A DNA stretch of 64,000 nt from Epiperipatus broadwayi. Lineage: Eukaryota > Onychophora > Udeonychophora > Euonychophora > Peripatidae. Shown piece after piece: positions 36,141 to 46,653 of the stretch. The stretch is from contig JAQFVV010012394.1 in NCBI GenBank assembly GCA_028023455.1, positions 31,524,885-31,588,884 on the forward strand. The letters run 5' to 3'. Every line of letters begins with the position of its first letter. The first letter of the stretch is position 1. The position numbers were made by a program, and so were the translations under genes. The notes under the pieces were generated by a model. That model worked only from the letters and a program-made list of their open reading frames with translations, did not search any database and had not been told where the DNA came from.

Positions 36141-36362
36141 AAGGCAAAACTCTCCATACAGTAGTGCCACCCTGTGCCAACCCGAGTAATCAATGGATGC
36201 CAGAAGGCTTGTGCATAAAATCCCTATCTAGTGCCTACTCATCCAATATCCATTGATTACTCTGGTTGGCACAGGGTGGCACTACTGTATGGAGAGTTTT
36301 GCCTTGGTAATAACAATTATGTGCTAGTATGAGATAGTGATCATGGGATGTTTAGTGATCTA
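36141..36362 (+). mobile_element. Foldback (MITE-like) element, copy 3
   Basis: The arms start AAGGCAAAACTCTCCATACA at 36141 and end GGAGAGTTTTGCCTT at 36305. Inside is the same loop as copy 1. The one-sided tail (ATTATGTGCTAGTATGAGAT, GTGATCATGGGATGTTTAG) runs to about 36362. The host sequence reads TATCTATCTATATATATAT before it and CTATCTATATATACC after it. The whole palindrome-plus-tail therefore interrupts a simple tract between module units, which is the best evidence for both boundaries of the element. Confidence 0.85.
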
Positions 36363-36939
36363 TCTATATATACCGAACAATGATAAAGATATGAGTAAAA
36401 GGTTGTTGGTTCAGCATACAATGTGCAATTTGGAGATTATACATATGGCTTTCATCACATGTTTATGATGACACCCAACTTCAAGATGTTAGGAGTGAAT
36501 AGAAACCAGTTTCTACTTTGTGTGAGAATATTGTAATGAAAGTTACGTTACAGAAATATTATTTATTAAGTCGATCATCTCTACACTAATGAATGACTAA
36601 TAAAAAATAGTAATATTACCCAATACTATATTATCAAAATTACTTTTTTAGATCTTAAGTATGCAATTACATTGTTGAGAGTTATCTGATTGAGGATCCA
36701 ATAGTTTCTAAACTGATTCTCGGTGGAGAACTGCAAAAAATGTTTTCTATTGATTGAAACTGTTGAAATGATATTAGCCACTATAGGGTTTAATATCATC
36801 TGATCTTATAATTATATCTAATTTTCCCCATTTATGTTAGAAATTTTACTTTGTCTTTTACAGCAGTACAATGAGAGTAAGAGGGGCTCAATTGCAGGTA
36901 TCTATGACATCCATTTAATGGCTTCATATTTATTAATTA

Positions 36940-37060
36940 ATAACCCATGAGGTACAACACAATGATAAAGTGTCAAATTCTTGAATGAGGGGTCATAGGA
37001 TTGATTCTAGTACTGTCACTTTTGACACTTATGAACTTTCAAGCAATAAAGCCTTTTGAA
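36940..37060 (+). mobile_element. Possible SINE remnant
   Basis: CATGAGGTACAACACAATGATAAAG followed by GGATTGATTCTAGTACTG looks like decayed A and B boxes at tRNA spacing, then a body ending with AATAAAGCC. The match to box consensus is weak. Confidence 0.3.
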
Positions 37061-37261
37061 TATTCCACCTTTATTGTTATCCGGAGGTTGCCTTGACAAC
37101 AGTTTGAGGTTGTTAATTGTTATTGATATTGGGATTGTCTAAGTGTTGACTGTTTCTAATGGTTATATTTATATATGTTCCTTTAATAGCAAAAACATGA
37201 ACTAAAATATATATTATGCAATATGAATTCAAACTAAAATCCCAAGATGTCAGTATCAATC

Positions 37262-37348
37262 ATGAAAGGTTTCCCTGGGCATAATTTCTGAGAGATTCTT
37301 GACTTTGTTTAAGAAGCTACAGTACATCACATTACATCACATCAACAA
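37262..37348 (+). mobile_element. Second LINE family, isolated 3' end
   Basis: Plus-strand match to the 3' end of the family at 22488 and 37682: GGTTTCCCTGGGCATAATTT, TGAGAGATTCTTGACT and then ACATCACATTACATCACATC. Only about 85 bp remain. Confidence 0.8.
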
Positions 37349-37407
37349 CTTATGGACATAAGTAGAAATTCAGGTAGACAGTTATATGAGTTTTAGAAAT
37401 ATAGAGA

Positions 37408-37681
37408 AGGCATCATCATCATTGTCAACCATTATCAATCCACTGCAGGATGAAGGTCTCCCCAAGTTTAATCCATCTTCTCCGATCTTTAGCTTCTCTT
37501 CTCCACAACACCCCTGTACATTTTCTTATTTCATCCATCCATCTCACATGTGGTCTCTTTCTGGGTCTTTTACAATCTCTTGGAATCCAGTTTAAAATTT
37601 CAATTGTCCATCTATTATCATTTCTTCTAGCAATATGTCCAGCCCAACTCCATTTCAATCCTTTAATCTTTTCAATAAGGT
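37408..37681 (-). mobile_element. RTE/BovB-like LINE 3' end, well preserved
   Basis: The minus strand reads as one open frame of 77 residues ending LGETFILQWIDNG. It includes MKWSWAGHIARRNDNRWTIE and the RPHVRWMDEIRKCTGV block. The 3' tail is CATCATCATCATTGTCAACC. It is the youngest-looking fragment of this family by reading frame. It lies between two pieces of the second LINE family and may have inserted there. Confidence 0.9.
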
Positions 37682-37925
37682 TCCTTTAAGGCCTCCAAGA
37701 GGAATCAAAGGGTCTCCTTTCAGTTAATAGCAAACTCCTTTCTGCAGCCATAGAGAAGGCATATGATAGAGTAAATAGAAATAGATTATGGGTAAGTTTA
37801 GCAAATTTGGGAATGTATGAAGCTTTTATGGATATTATTAAGAAATTATATAAAAATAATTACTATACATATCAATTAGGGAATATAGAAGCAGTTAAAG
37901 TTAAAAATGTGGTGGGACTAAGGCA

Positions 37926-38300
37926 ATGATGCCCTATGTCACCTATTTTGTTTTTTGTTTTTTGTATTTGAGTGAAATGGAGAGAGCAATAGAAAGATTA
38001 GAAAGAGAGATAGAGATACCGTTAATAGGTGGCAAGGGAATATATACTTTGTCAGGTCTTTTTTGTGTGGATGATGTCTTTTTGGGTGTAGAAAGAAGAG
38101 AAGATATGGAAGTTATGCTGGGGACATGTGCAAGGGTGGGTAAACAGATTGGAATTAAATTTAGTGAAGAAAAATCAAATATAATGAAGGTTAATACTGG
38201 GGAAAAAGCAGATGTAGAATTTTTATTGGGGAATATAAAGTTAAGTGTGGTGAATAGATATAGTTATTTGGAAATCATCTTAAGTAATCAGAAAAATTGA
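37926..38300 (+). pseudogene. LINE reverse transcriptase fragment with FCVDD box
   Basis: The 124 residues follow the in-frame TGA in motif B. SPILF-like residues are replaced by YFVFCFLYLSEMERAIERLE through a shifted start. The strong part is YTLSGLFCVDDVFLGVERR, containing the catalytic Asp pair, then GKQIGIKFSEEKSNIMKVN and LGNIKLSVVNRYSYLEIIL, the thumb-side YLGxxI block. The family normally has a continuous ORF2. Here it ends at a TGA after SNQKN. Confidence 0.8.
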
Positions 38301-39025
38301 TTGGATGAATGGAAGAAAAAATTGATAAATGAAGCAAAGAAAAAAAAAGGGATTGATAAAGAAATTAACAATGTTTTCATATAATAAATATGATGTAGCT
38401 AGAATTGTGTAGGAGTTGCAGTTGCAGGGTGAACATATGGTAATGATGTGTTATGTGTTAGTAATTGGGTATTAGATTACTTAGAAAAAGGACAAAGGGA
38501 AATAGGAAGACATGCATTGGATGCAGATGTGTGGACAGCAAGAGAGACAATTCAAGAAGAAATGGGATGGTCAAGTTTTTATATGAGCAATGCAAAAAAG
38601 TAAAATAAAAATGTTTAGTAGATTGCAATTTATAGATAATAAAATAATAGACAAAATAGTATTTAATTGGGTTATGAGTAAAGGGCAGGCAACAAGATGG
38701 ATGAGAAAGGTAATGCAGTATGCAAAAGATTTGGATAAATAATTTATGTCAGTATACTTGTACAATAGGTGGGATGATTAGGAGAATTGTTGAGTGTCAT
38801 AGTGGTAAAGAATGGAATAAAAGAATAGATGCATTAATAAAGAATAGGGAACTGGAGAGATGGAGAACTAGTAGTATGAAGAGTAAAAAGAGTTTAAATA
38901 TATATAGAAGTTAATGTAACATTAGGTGTGAGTTAATTTATGATAATAGCAAGAAAAGTGGTTTATTGCTTAAGGCTCGAATAGGTTCTTTAGTAACAAG
39001 AGAATATACATGTAAATAAAAAAAT

Positions 39026-39292
39026 ATGGGTCATTTAGTCTGCAAATTGTGTAAGCATGGCATAGAAAATATTAGATCTCTGTTAATTGAAAGTAGATTC
39101 TTGAAAGCAGAAAGGGTAAAAATAATGAAGTTATGGAAGAATAAATATGAACAAAGTGATTATACAGAAAGTGAGTTATTGGTTTTTATGCTGGGTTTGG
39201 GAAAAGATAAGGGGGATTTAGATATAAAGGCCATAGAGTTGACAAAGATTATGTTGTGGAAATGGGGTGGATCAGATTATAGGAAAACTTAG
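39026..39292 (+). pseudogene. LINE ORF2 C-terminal zinc-knuckle region
   Basis: The 88 residues correspond to the same C-terminal domain as the ORF at 22624. LVCKLCKHGIENIRSLLIES keeps the Cys pair, but the expected His is Ser (RSLL for RHLL) and the last Cys is Ser. MLGLGKDKGDLDIKAIELTK and a Trp-rich end close the ORF. Knuckle loss at two positions fits a dead copy. Confidence 0.75.
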
Positions 39293-40435
39293 GGTGGTGA
39301 ATGGAATGGGAAGGTAAAGTGGCTAACAGGTTTCTCTGGGCATAGTTGCTGAGAGATTCCTGACTCCATTTAAGGAGAAGTCATAGTGCATCACATCAAC
39401 AAAATCAAAGGAATATGTTCCATTGTATTTAAAATATACTGATTGTGTTTATACAATCTTGCTTTTTTAAAAAAAATGAAATAAAATATGTGCAAGTTCA
39501 CAAATAATTTCATTGTTTGTTTATTTTTAGTTTTGTAGAATTAAATGTATTAATTCCTTTTTGGGGAGTATATGATGTTTACATCCAGGTTTGGTTGGAA
39601 TATATGAGTTTTGTCACAGAAACCACATAAAAAAGGTGAATAACATAAAACAGAAAGTGATAATGGCAAAAACAAAGTCCTACTGAAAATTTTGGTGCTG
39701 GATTTTTTTTTATAAGTTAAATTTTTAAATTTCACAAATTATATTCATTACTCGAATGCATTCTTTACTGAAACATGTCTCAAGAGTAAAATAAAATTGA
39801 AGCATAATTTTTTATTATTCATTGAAAATCTGTTTTTAGCCTGAAGGCTAAAGTGTAATCTTTTGTTCTAATTATTTATTTTAATTAATTATTTTTTTTT
39901 GTTTATTTTCAAGCTGATATACTATTTTCAAGATGACTGTTTCTTTGATGTTGTGATTTTAACAAATATATTAAAAATGTAAATATTTAATAAAAGAGTG
40001 TAAATTTATTCGATAAAAATAAAAATCTAAAAAGGTTTACCTAACTGGTAATAATAATGCTGTTAATGATTGTGCACCAAAAAAAGTTAATATTATAAAA
40101 TACATTTTTTCACTTTAAAAAATATTCATAACATAAAATGCATTTCTTTTGTTGACTTTCCATTAGCATTTTAGCAATAATGAAAAAATTTAGAAACATT
40201 AGCAAGTTTTTCAAATATATATTATAAAGTTGTTCTGTAAATAAAGTGTTTTGTTAGCTTGTTTGTAAAAATCACTGCTGAAACTGGATCAGTTAACTGC
40301 TATAGCCATTGCATGGTCTATTGCATAAAGTTTGTAACATACTTTAGCAATAGGGGTGTCAGACCTAGCCTATGATGCCTTACCTTATTTTAAGCTTCAG
40401 AGTCTATCACTCTTGACATTGTATTAGATCATGCA

Positions 40436-40584
40436 AGATAGATATAGCTACCAAACACAGAAGTATATCAATGCAAAATTACTTTATATATATATTGTAT
40501 GTATGTGTATATCAATGCAAAATTACTTTATATATATATACATAAAGTATATATTTGCATTGATATATATTGTGTGTGTGTGTG
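40436..40584 (+). repeat. Tandem and inverted ATCAATGCAAAATTACTTTA repeat
   Basis: ATCAATGCAAAATTACTTTA occurs twice in direct orientation (about 40468 and 40510), separated by TA/TG-rich sequence. It occurs once in a shorter inverted form (AAAGTATATATTTGCATTGAT, 40545-40565), ending in (TG)n. The result can fold on itself. Confidence 0.8.
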
Positions 40585-40863
40585 TTAAATTAAATATTTT
40601 TATGGATTGTTATTATGATAATGAATAGACATAAGATTATATCCATTTAAACAGAGATAATCTGTAATTTTTGATTTTGCCAATTAATTGACAACTCATA
40701 AGCTAAATAAGTTTACTCCAACAAAAGAACTGTTATAGGGAAATAAGAAATTTGTTTAGCCTCAGGAATTATGAATTACTAGTAACTTATGACAACATCA
40801 AAATTTAAAAGTTATCTCTGCTTACATGGAAATTATCTTATTTTTATTCTGCATTATAAATAT

Positions 40864-40980
40864 ATATTGAAGCAGTCAATCTTAGCTTAAGATTGAGCTT
40901 CATGTTTCCATCTACTAACCTGTGTTTAAACCCTATATCCAATCCTGCTTTTTTGTCATATATATTATGTATATATTTGA
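40864..40980 (+). repeat. Hairpin-bearing short repeat
   Basis: After a TATATA tract, GAAGCAGTCAATCTTAGC pairs with TAAGATTGAGCTTC. A comparable hairpin with different stem sequence stands in the same position relative to TATATATTGAAGCA at 56178. What follows (CATCTACTAACCTGTGTTTA) is not clearly shared. It may be the head of a SINE. Confidence 0.4.
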
Positions 40981-41063
40981 GATGTGCTCCTAAGTTATAA
41001 AATTTTAACGTTTCACTAATAATGTTTTAAAATTATTCTTTTTTATTAATTGTTAGTTTCTTT

Positions 41064-41150
41064 TATTAAAGTATTATAGAAGCACCTCAAATATATATAT
41101 ATATATATATATACAATTTGAGGTGCTTATATAAATATATATATATATTT

Positions 41151-41184
<34 letters not shown>
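41064..41184 (+). repeat. GCACCTCAAAT inverted repeat and (TA)n tracts
   Basis: TTATAGAAGCACCTCAAAT, a TA tract, then ATTTGAGGTGCTTATATA forms an inverted repeat, followed by a second long (TA)n tract ending near 41183. A related single arm, ATTATAGGTGCACCTCAAAT followed by (TA)n, is at 44483. Confidence 0.8.
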
Positions 41185-41186
<2 letters not shown>

Positions 41187-41439
41187 AACCATAATTAAAT
41201 GAGTTCAAATAGAAATAACTAAGTAAAGGTTCAAAATATAACACTATCAAGAATTATAAGCAAATTGTAACATAAATAAAGTTACTCAAAGAAATATTTA
41301 AAGGAGTCCAAATATCAAGATATTAAGTAAATTATTAGCAAATTATTCTAACTCAGGTATACAGGCAGTAGGTTTATCCACTTTCATTTCTTGGTTTGAT
41401 GTTAAGTGCATGTTTAAACAAATACTAAGTGAATATGGT

Positions 41440-41530
41440 CTAGCAGGGCGCCACTAGATTATCTGAATCTAGACACGGTTATATCTGATAACCTTTCACA
41501 TGTACCGGGTTTGAATCCCTTCTTGGTACT
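41440..41530 (+). mobile_element. Possible SINE remnant with a B box
   Basis: ACCGGGTTTGAATCCCTTC near 41503 is a good B box. The upstream GGGCGCCACTAGATTATCTG does not give a clear A box. The segment is locally richer in G and C than its surroundings. Confidence 0.4.
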
Positions 41531-41899
41531 TTATTTATAATAAAATGGAAGATTTTGCTTTTTGACCATATCACTATAAGCACTAATATTTAGGTAAAAG
41601 TAAAACATATTTAAACCAAAGTGGAGTTTATTAGACATAAATCATTCCTCAGATCTTAACATAACAAATGTGTTTCAATAGTTTTGTAAGTTTACTAGCT
41701 CAGATTATATATAACTAATTGAGGATGGCAATTCACTCATCCTTGCATGAAATAGATGATGGGATGTGGTTATAATAATACTAAGAGATCACTAAATATT
41801 ATAAAATCAATATTTATTTATGGCCTTTAAACAGTTAAACAGCTCATTAATTAAAATGTTGATGATGATGATGATAATAATAACGATAATGACAAGGGT

Positions 41900-44000
41900 T
41901 TCAACTACAGCTCTAGGACTAAGCCTAAACATAAAACTAATTTTTATAAAGAAATTCATAATTATTGCTTGATTTTAGCATATTTACTTATATCTTAAAT
42001 AACTAATATTCAACCATTGAGGATGATGAATAATCACACTTAACCAAGACTACACTTAATGAAATATATACGCCTCGTTTAATAAAACAAACTAATATTT
42101 ATTACTACATTTCTAACATATACATAAAAATTTCTAGATAATATGAAAATTGACATGAATAATAATAATAATAATTGATTATATAACAATCCTCAGATTA
42201 ATTTTAAGTTCTTCCCCCTTTCCCTTCAAATGTATTTTGTATTAAGTTGGACGTCACATTGACCATGATTTTCACTCCATGAGAAAAGTATTTTAAGAAA
42301 AAAAAAATATTATCTGCTCATTAGCACACATACTTTAAAAATCTAACAGGTAAATAGAATAAAAAAAAATGTTAGTAGAATTGAAAGAGCAAGTTTTAGA
42401 AACAAGTTTTAAATTATTTTCTCCCCCCTCTCTTCTACCTCTGAAATGCTATACTTAACTTGAAACAAAATAATCCAATATTCTAATACTACTCATTATT
42501 TCACATTCACTCACAATTATACACATATAAAATATCATTATGTATGTGCGTGTTTCATCCCATGATAACAAAATATTATTCAAAACCAAAATAATAATAT
42601 ATTAGTTAAAACTAAAATCATAATACCATAAAAAAAAATTGTTTTACACATTAATATTTTTCATAACTGTAAAATTAATAAACAAATAATTTTCATACAT
42701 TCAAGATCATTTATGAAGCTCAAAGTTATTATTAGTAAGACATTCTTGTTTTTAATCGATCTGAATAGTCTTTAAAAGTTCTTTAAATAAAATGTACCAC
42801 TTTATTGCTAAAATGTTTATTAAGACTGATATCATAAAGAAAATAGATATAAAAAGTCATATTACCGATCTTTTGTTTGTGGCGAATTTCCAAGGGTTCA
42901 AACTTGTCTATATTTCTGCAGCTACTATTTCTGTTTTATGTGGGAACAATCTCTTTCTTGAGGTGTATAACTATTTGATGATGGTGACTCTATTGAGGTT
43001 ATTTGCTTTAGTGGATAATTTGGAAATCATTATATTAATTTTCTTCTCTTCCTGTCAAGCATGTGGATGAAATACAGCAGTTGTTTTCCCATTTATAAAT
43101 TTTCTTGAGTTTAAAATCAGTTGTTGGAACAATTAATTGGACTTGATGATTAATATTTATCAGTAGATTAATTCATCTTCTTTGAATGCAGGTGAATGCT
43201 TTCTTCCTTCTATTAAAAACATCTTATTTCTCTGGTCAGTTGAAAGGTGTAGAATATTATTTTAGACACATCTTTTCTTTCCTATGTGATGTGCAGCTTC
43301 CCCAGATGGTCCGGAACCGATGGGACACACATATAATTTTTCTAGCAAGACATTTTTTTATATTTTCAGCATTCAATTTGATAGTTTAACAATCTGAATC
43401 AATCACAATAATAATCTTAATAATAATTCAAGACAGCTTTTTATATCCAATTTTTAGCTAACTTAACCAATCAGAGATAGCATCACTTGCTATTTTTGGA
43501 CAAATTTGTTTTAATTAGATCTCTAATTTATTTTCAACTATATTATTTTTCAACTGAAAAGTTTAATCCTTTTTCCAGACACTTTTGTTTTAAAAAAAAA
43601 TAGACTCAATTCTTATTTCCTTTCTTTTGTTTTTTTTTTTTTTTTTAACATCCAGGTAACACTTCAAATCTTTGAGCTTCCTTCTTTAGATCTTGAGATA
43701 AGACAATTCAATTTTTAGAGTTCTCACCCATTATAAGCTCCCAAAGTGAAACAATCATTTACAAAAAAAAAATTGCTACAAAGATCGATATCTGATTAAA
43801 CAGATTTCCTCTTTTAACAAAAAATTGTACAAAAAAAAATAATTTGACAGATTTAATACTTCCTTTTCTTTCAATATTTAGGAAATGTAAATTTTTGTAT
43901 GTAATGTACACACATCCTTCATTTTTCAAATCATTCATAAACTAACCTTAAATAATATGATTGCTAGCTTAGTAATTATAACCCAATTATTTAATTAAGT
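41900..44000. other. Second G-poor intron block
   Basis: There is no recognisable gene. The plus strand is again depleted in G: 42481-42540 has no G and 13 C. Pyrimidine-rich words such as CTCCCCCCTCTCTTCTACC occur. Short ORFs at 42792-43070 and 43186-43389 have no family features. Confidence 0.55.
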
Positions 44001-44435
44001 CTGTAACTTTTAAATCCCAATTATAATTAAAGAAAAGAAAAATAAAAGTATAGAATAAAATATTAGAATTGATCAAGCATAGGTTAATTTTAAAGAAAGT
44101 TAAAATGTTTAATATTTGAAAAATAAAACAATTAAATAATTTACACATACATTGCCTATATGTATGCATTATAACTTTGCTTTTTAACAGGAAATTTAAA
44201 TATTAAATAGTTTAAATGTGTGTATTACCTTTCTATCAACACACAAACAAGTAAAGCATGTAATTGTTGATCCATTCTTTCTCTGTTTAAAGCTTTTAGA
44301 ATTTTGATCTGGTAGGGTTTGAACTTGGATGCCCTACAGCTTCTTTTATGATTATATAAAAATGTGATGATGATTTTTGGTTTACCTTTTCTACATGCAC
44401 ATTACTATAAATTTAGCTAGTGACTAAATTGTAAT

Positions 44436-44441
44436 GGCACA

Positions 44442-44474
<33 letters not shown>

Positions 44475-44525
44475 TATTGTAGTATTATAGGTGCACCTCA
44501 AATATATATATATATATATATATAA
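44436..44525 (+). repeat. (TA)n tracts flanking a GCACCTCAAAT arm
   Basis: Two (TA)n tracts surround ATTGTAGTATTATAGGTGCACC. The same GTATTATAG..GCACCTCAAAT junction with (TA)n is found at 41064, so this is a copy of one short element with a TA-rich end. Confidence 0.7.
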
Positions 44526-44639
44526 AAGCAAAATACTAACAAAATATTGATTTTTGTAAATATTTTATTATACGTCATTTTCAAACTTTTTCCTTTTAAA
44601 GTATTTTTTTTTTTATTAAAATGTATGTTTTATAAAAAC

Positions 44640-45260
44640 CAAGATGGAAGATGCGACAGTTAATTGTCTAAAAATAATTAAAGGGTTGGAAACACCATTG
44701 TTTTAATCTGGGGAAGGTATTTTAATTAAGGTTTTTACTTAAAATGGGGATTAAGATTAATGATTTTCTTTTACAAACATTTTGTCAAATCTATTTCTAA
44801 TCTGGAAATAGATTTGAATTTATTTTTGGATGTTATCTTACTGTTGCATCTTCAAAAACAATCGATAAAGAAAAGTAAGAATTTTAAGATCAGAGATTAG
44901 ATTGTAAAGCTAAAACTAAGTGATTAAAAGCATTCCAAAAACACCTGGGCAGTGTATAAAATGGTTGAATTTTGAGACAGGAGAGATTAGCTACTCTAGT
45001 GAGAACTGATTGTTAAAATTGCTGTGAAACTAAAAATGATGTAGTGTAAATCCACCACCCTTCTTGGCCCTGTTGGTCATCATCTTCCATGGCCATATCA
45101 TTCTGCTGCCCAAGAGTGAAGTAAAAGCCTGACCTAAGAACTTTAATGCTAATAGAAGCTTACTACCACCGAAGAACTTGCATTTCAATTGCCGAGCACA
45201 TGCCGTACTTTAAATTGGACTTTAAAAATTGCAAGATAACTTTTCAAGCCATCACCTCAA
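44640..45260 (+). other. Less AT-rich segment, possible LTR or promoter-like
   Basis: The segment contains GCAGTGTATAAAATGG (a TATA-like site near 44951) and then GAGACAGGAGAGATTAGC, followed by a C/G-richer stretch with CACCCTTCTTGGCCCTG and CCATGGCCATATCATTC. No coding frame is convincing. The layout (TATA box followed by a G/C-richer leader) would suit an LTR, but no paired LTR or TG..CA ends were identified. Confidence 0.25.
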
Positions 45261-45953
45261 ACTAAATTTAGCCTAACTAATCTATCAAGATTTCTTCTAA
45301 TATATTATTTAACTTAGTTTTTGCTTTAATATGTAATTTGCTCTTAAGTAATTCCTATGAATCTAATTCTCTCTTATATGCTCTTAACTTTCCTTAACTT
45401 TAGTGCAGTCATTTATTTACATGTATTTATTATTTGATTTATATATATGTTTGCTTATTATTAATATGCCAATCTCACAACCTAGTGAGCTTAATTTCTA
45501 AAAATCTTTTCTGTCATTTTTTTTTAACTAAAACTTCATGAAAAGGTTATTAACATCTCCTTAAAATATATATGCATTATAAATTAATATGTTTGCCAGA
45601 TTGTTTTTATGAATCAACATTTTAGGTTCGTTTTTAATATAAAATTGATTTGTTTAACTCTGGATTTTCTACCCAGAGTGAATAGAGAACTCAAGCTAAT
45701 TAACACTTTGAAATCTTATTTATTTCATAAATGTTACTCAATTCTGAAAAGGTGACCGATTAGTTTTTTTTGATAACTGTTAGTTTTATTTTTACATACT
45801 CTTAAAATATCAAATACTGTACTTATATATTCCAGTTATTGTAAAACCAACAAAGGTGAGATTGATTTATTTTAAATAACAGAAAAGGGAAAGGGGTAAA
45901 TCTTAATGTTTCTTTTACTAAATAAAGCCCTTCATGTATATTCTATTAAATGA

Positions 45954-46078
<125 letters not shown>

Positions 46079-46207
46079 GCATAGCATATTATTTATATAA
46101 ATTATGGCATTCAAATGAGGGTCATTTATTTTAAAGCAGTAAATCATATTTCATGCCAATAGTGACATTCATTCAGACTGCGTTACTGACATTCAGCCTA
46201 TCTTCGT

Positions 46208-46320
46208 ATATATATATATATTACATGCTTATATATATATATATATATATATATATTACATGCTTCTGGTCTTCTAATCTGGGGGTTGTGACAAGTTTGA
46301 ACCCATAGATTTCTTCTCAT
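46208..46320 (+). mobile_element. (TA)n tracts followed by a tRNA-like remnant
   Basis: Two TA tracts separated by TTACATGCTT lead into TTCTGGTCTTCTAATCTGG and GTTGTGACAAGTTTGAACCC. This reads like the anticodon arm, variable loop and B box of a tRNA-derived SINE whose A-box half has been replaced by the TA tract. Confidence 0.45.
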
Positions 46321-46338
46321 ATCTTGTTCCGTAGATAG

Positions 46339-46653
46339 TTGAGTTATCCGGAATCACATTTATTTCATATAAAAATGGCTCTGGCAGTGGTTCCGGTAAG
46401 TTTGGCACATGCTATGCATATTCACTTCTTCATAGATAAAAGGCCTCACATCAGTTATACCAGCAAAAGTTTGGGCCACGTCATGCCTATTCACTTTTCT
46501 CTAAGCACTACCCAAGAAAGGAGGCTTAGTCTTCATTCTCGTCCAAAAGCACGATCGTTTCCTCTTAGTTATTTTTTGGCTATTATGTCAGTACTGCCCA
46601 AACTTCATATTATTATTATTTCTTTTGCTTATGACCTAGTTTTAGTTTTATAA
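46339..46653 (+). other. Open reading frame with a duplicated motif, unknown
   Basis: A 104-residue ORF of unrecognised function. Two similar blocks about 70 bp apart (AAGTTTGGCACATGCTATGC at 46398 and AAGTTTGGGCCACGTCATGC at 46468, both leading to ATTCACTT) make an internal repeat. The region is less AT-rich than its neighbours. I see no domain, signal peptide or splice context that would make it a host gene. An old repeat is likelier. Confidence 0.25.

Larger units (their letters stand above)
35560..36610 (+). repeat. Tandem array of the ~350-bp module, opposite orientation
   Basis: Three units on the plus strand match the module at 25190-26160, which is inverted there. Markers are GTGGACGATCTCTAGTCTAA near 35609, GTGGATAATTTCTAGTCTAA near 36021, and AGTCGATCATCTCTACACTAA near 36570. 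CCAACTGATGGGTGCTAG (35838) and GGTTGTTGGTTCAGCAT (36398) mark the other end. (CT)n(TA)n and TATC-rich tracts separate the units. A foldback element (36141-36362) is inserted in the tract between the second and third. Confidence 0.75.
37682..39402 (+). mobile_element. Second LINE family, longest copy (RT to 3' tail)
   Basis: Across several frames the plus strand encodes the reverse transcriptase from AIEKAYDRVNRNRLW (motif A, with Ala where the catalytic Asp is expected), GLRQ-stop-CPMSPILF (the usual Gly codon is TGA), and FCVDDVFLGV (the YVDD/FADD box), to a C-terminal knuckle region. The 3' end has TTGCTGAGAGATTCCTGACT and ends in CATCACATCAAC. At least one motif-B stop and several frameshifts disable it. 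The 5' half including any endonuclease is missing. It resembles Jockey/CR1/I-type LINEs, clade not determined. Confidence 0.85.

Noticed and set aside
25190-36610. CRISPR array or bacterial satellite
   Set aside because: The repeat units are about 350 bp, diverged and separated by microsatellites in a eukaryotic intron. There is no short-repeat and unique-spacer pattern anywhere in the window.
41440-41530. Functional tRNA gene
   Set aside because: A good B box exists but there is no A box and no cloverleaf that I could draw. The other tRNA-like sites fail in the same way.
43290-43330. Short G/C-richer CAGATGGTCCGGAACCGATG stretch as an exon
   Set aside because: No flanking splice sites in a consistent frame and no match to the expected next convertase exon.
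42792-43389. ORFs of 92 and 67 residues as small membrane proteins
   Set aside because: Hydrophobicity comes from T-rich sequence. There is no family match, start context or splice sites, and similar ORFs are expected by chance in such sequence.
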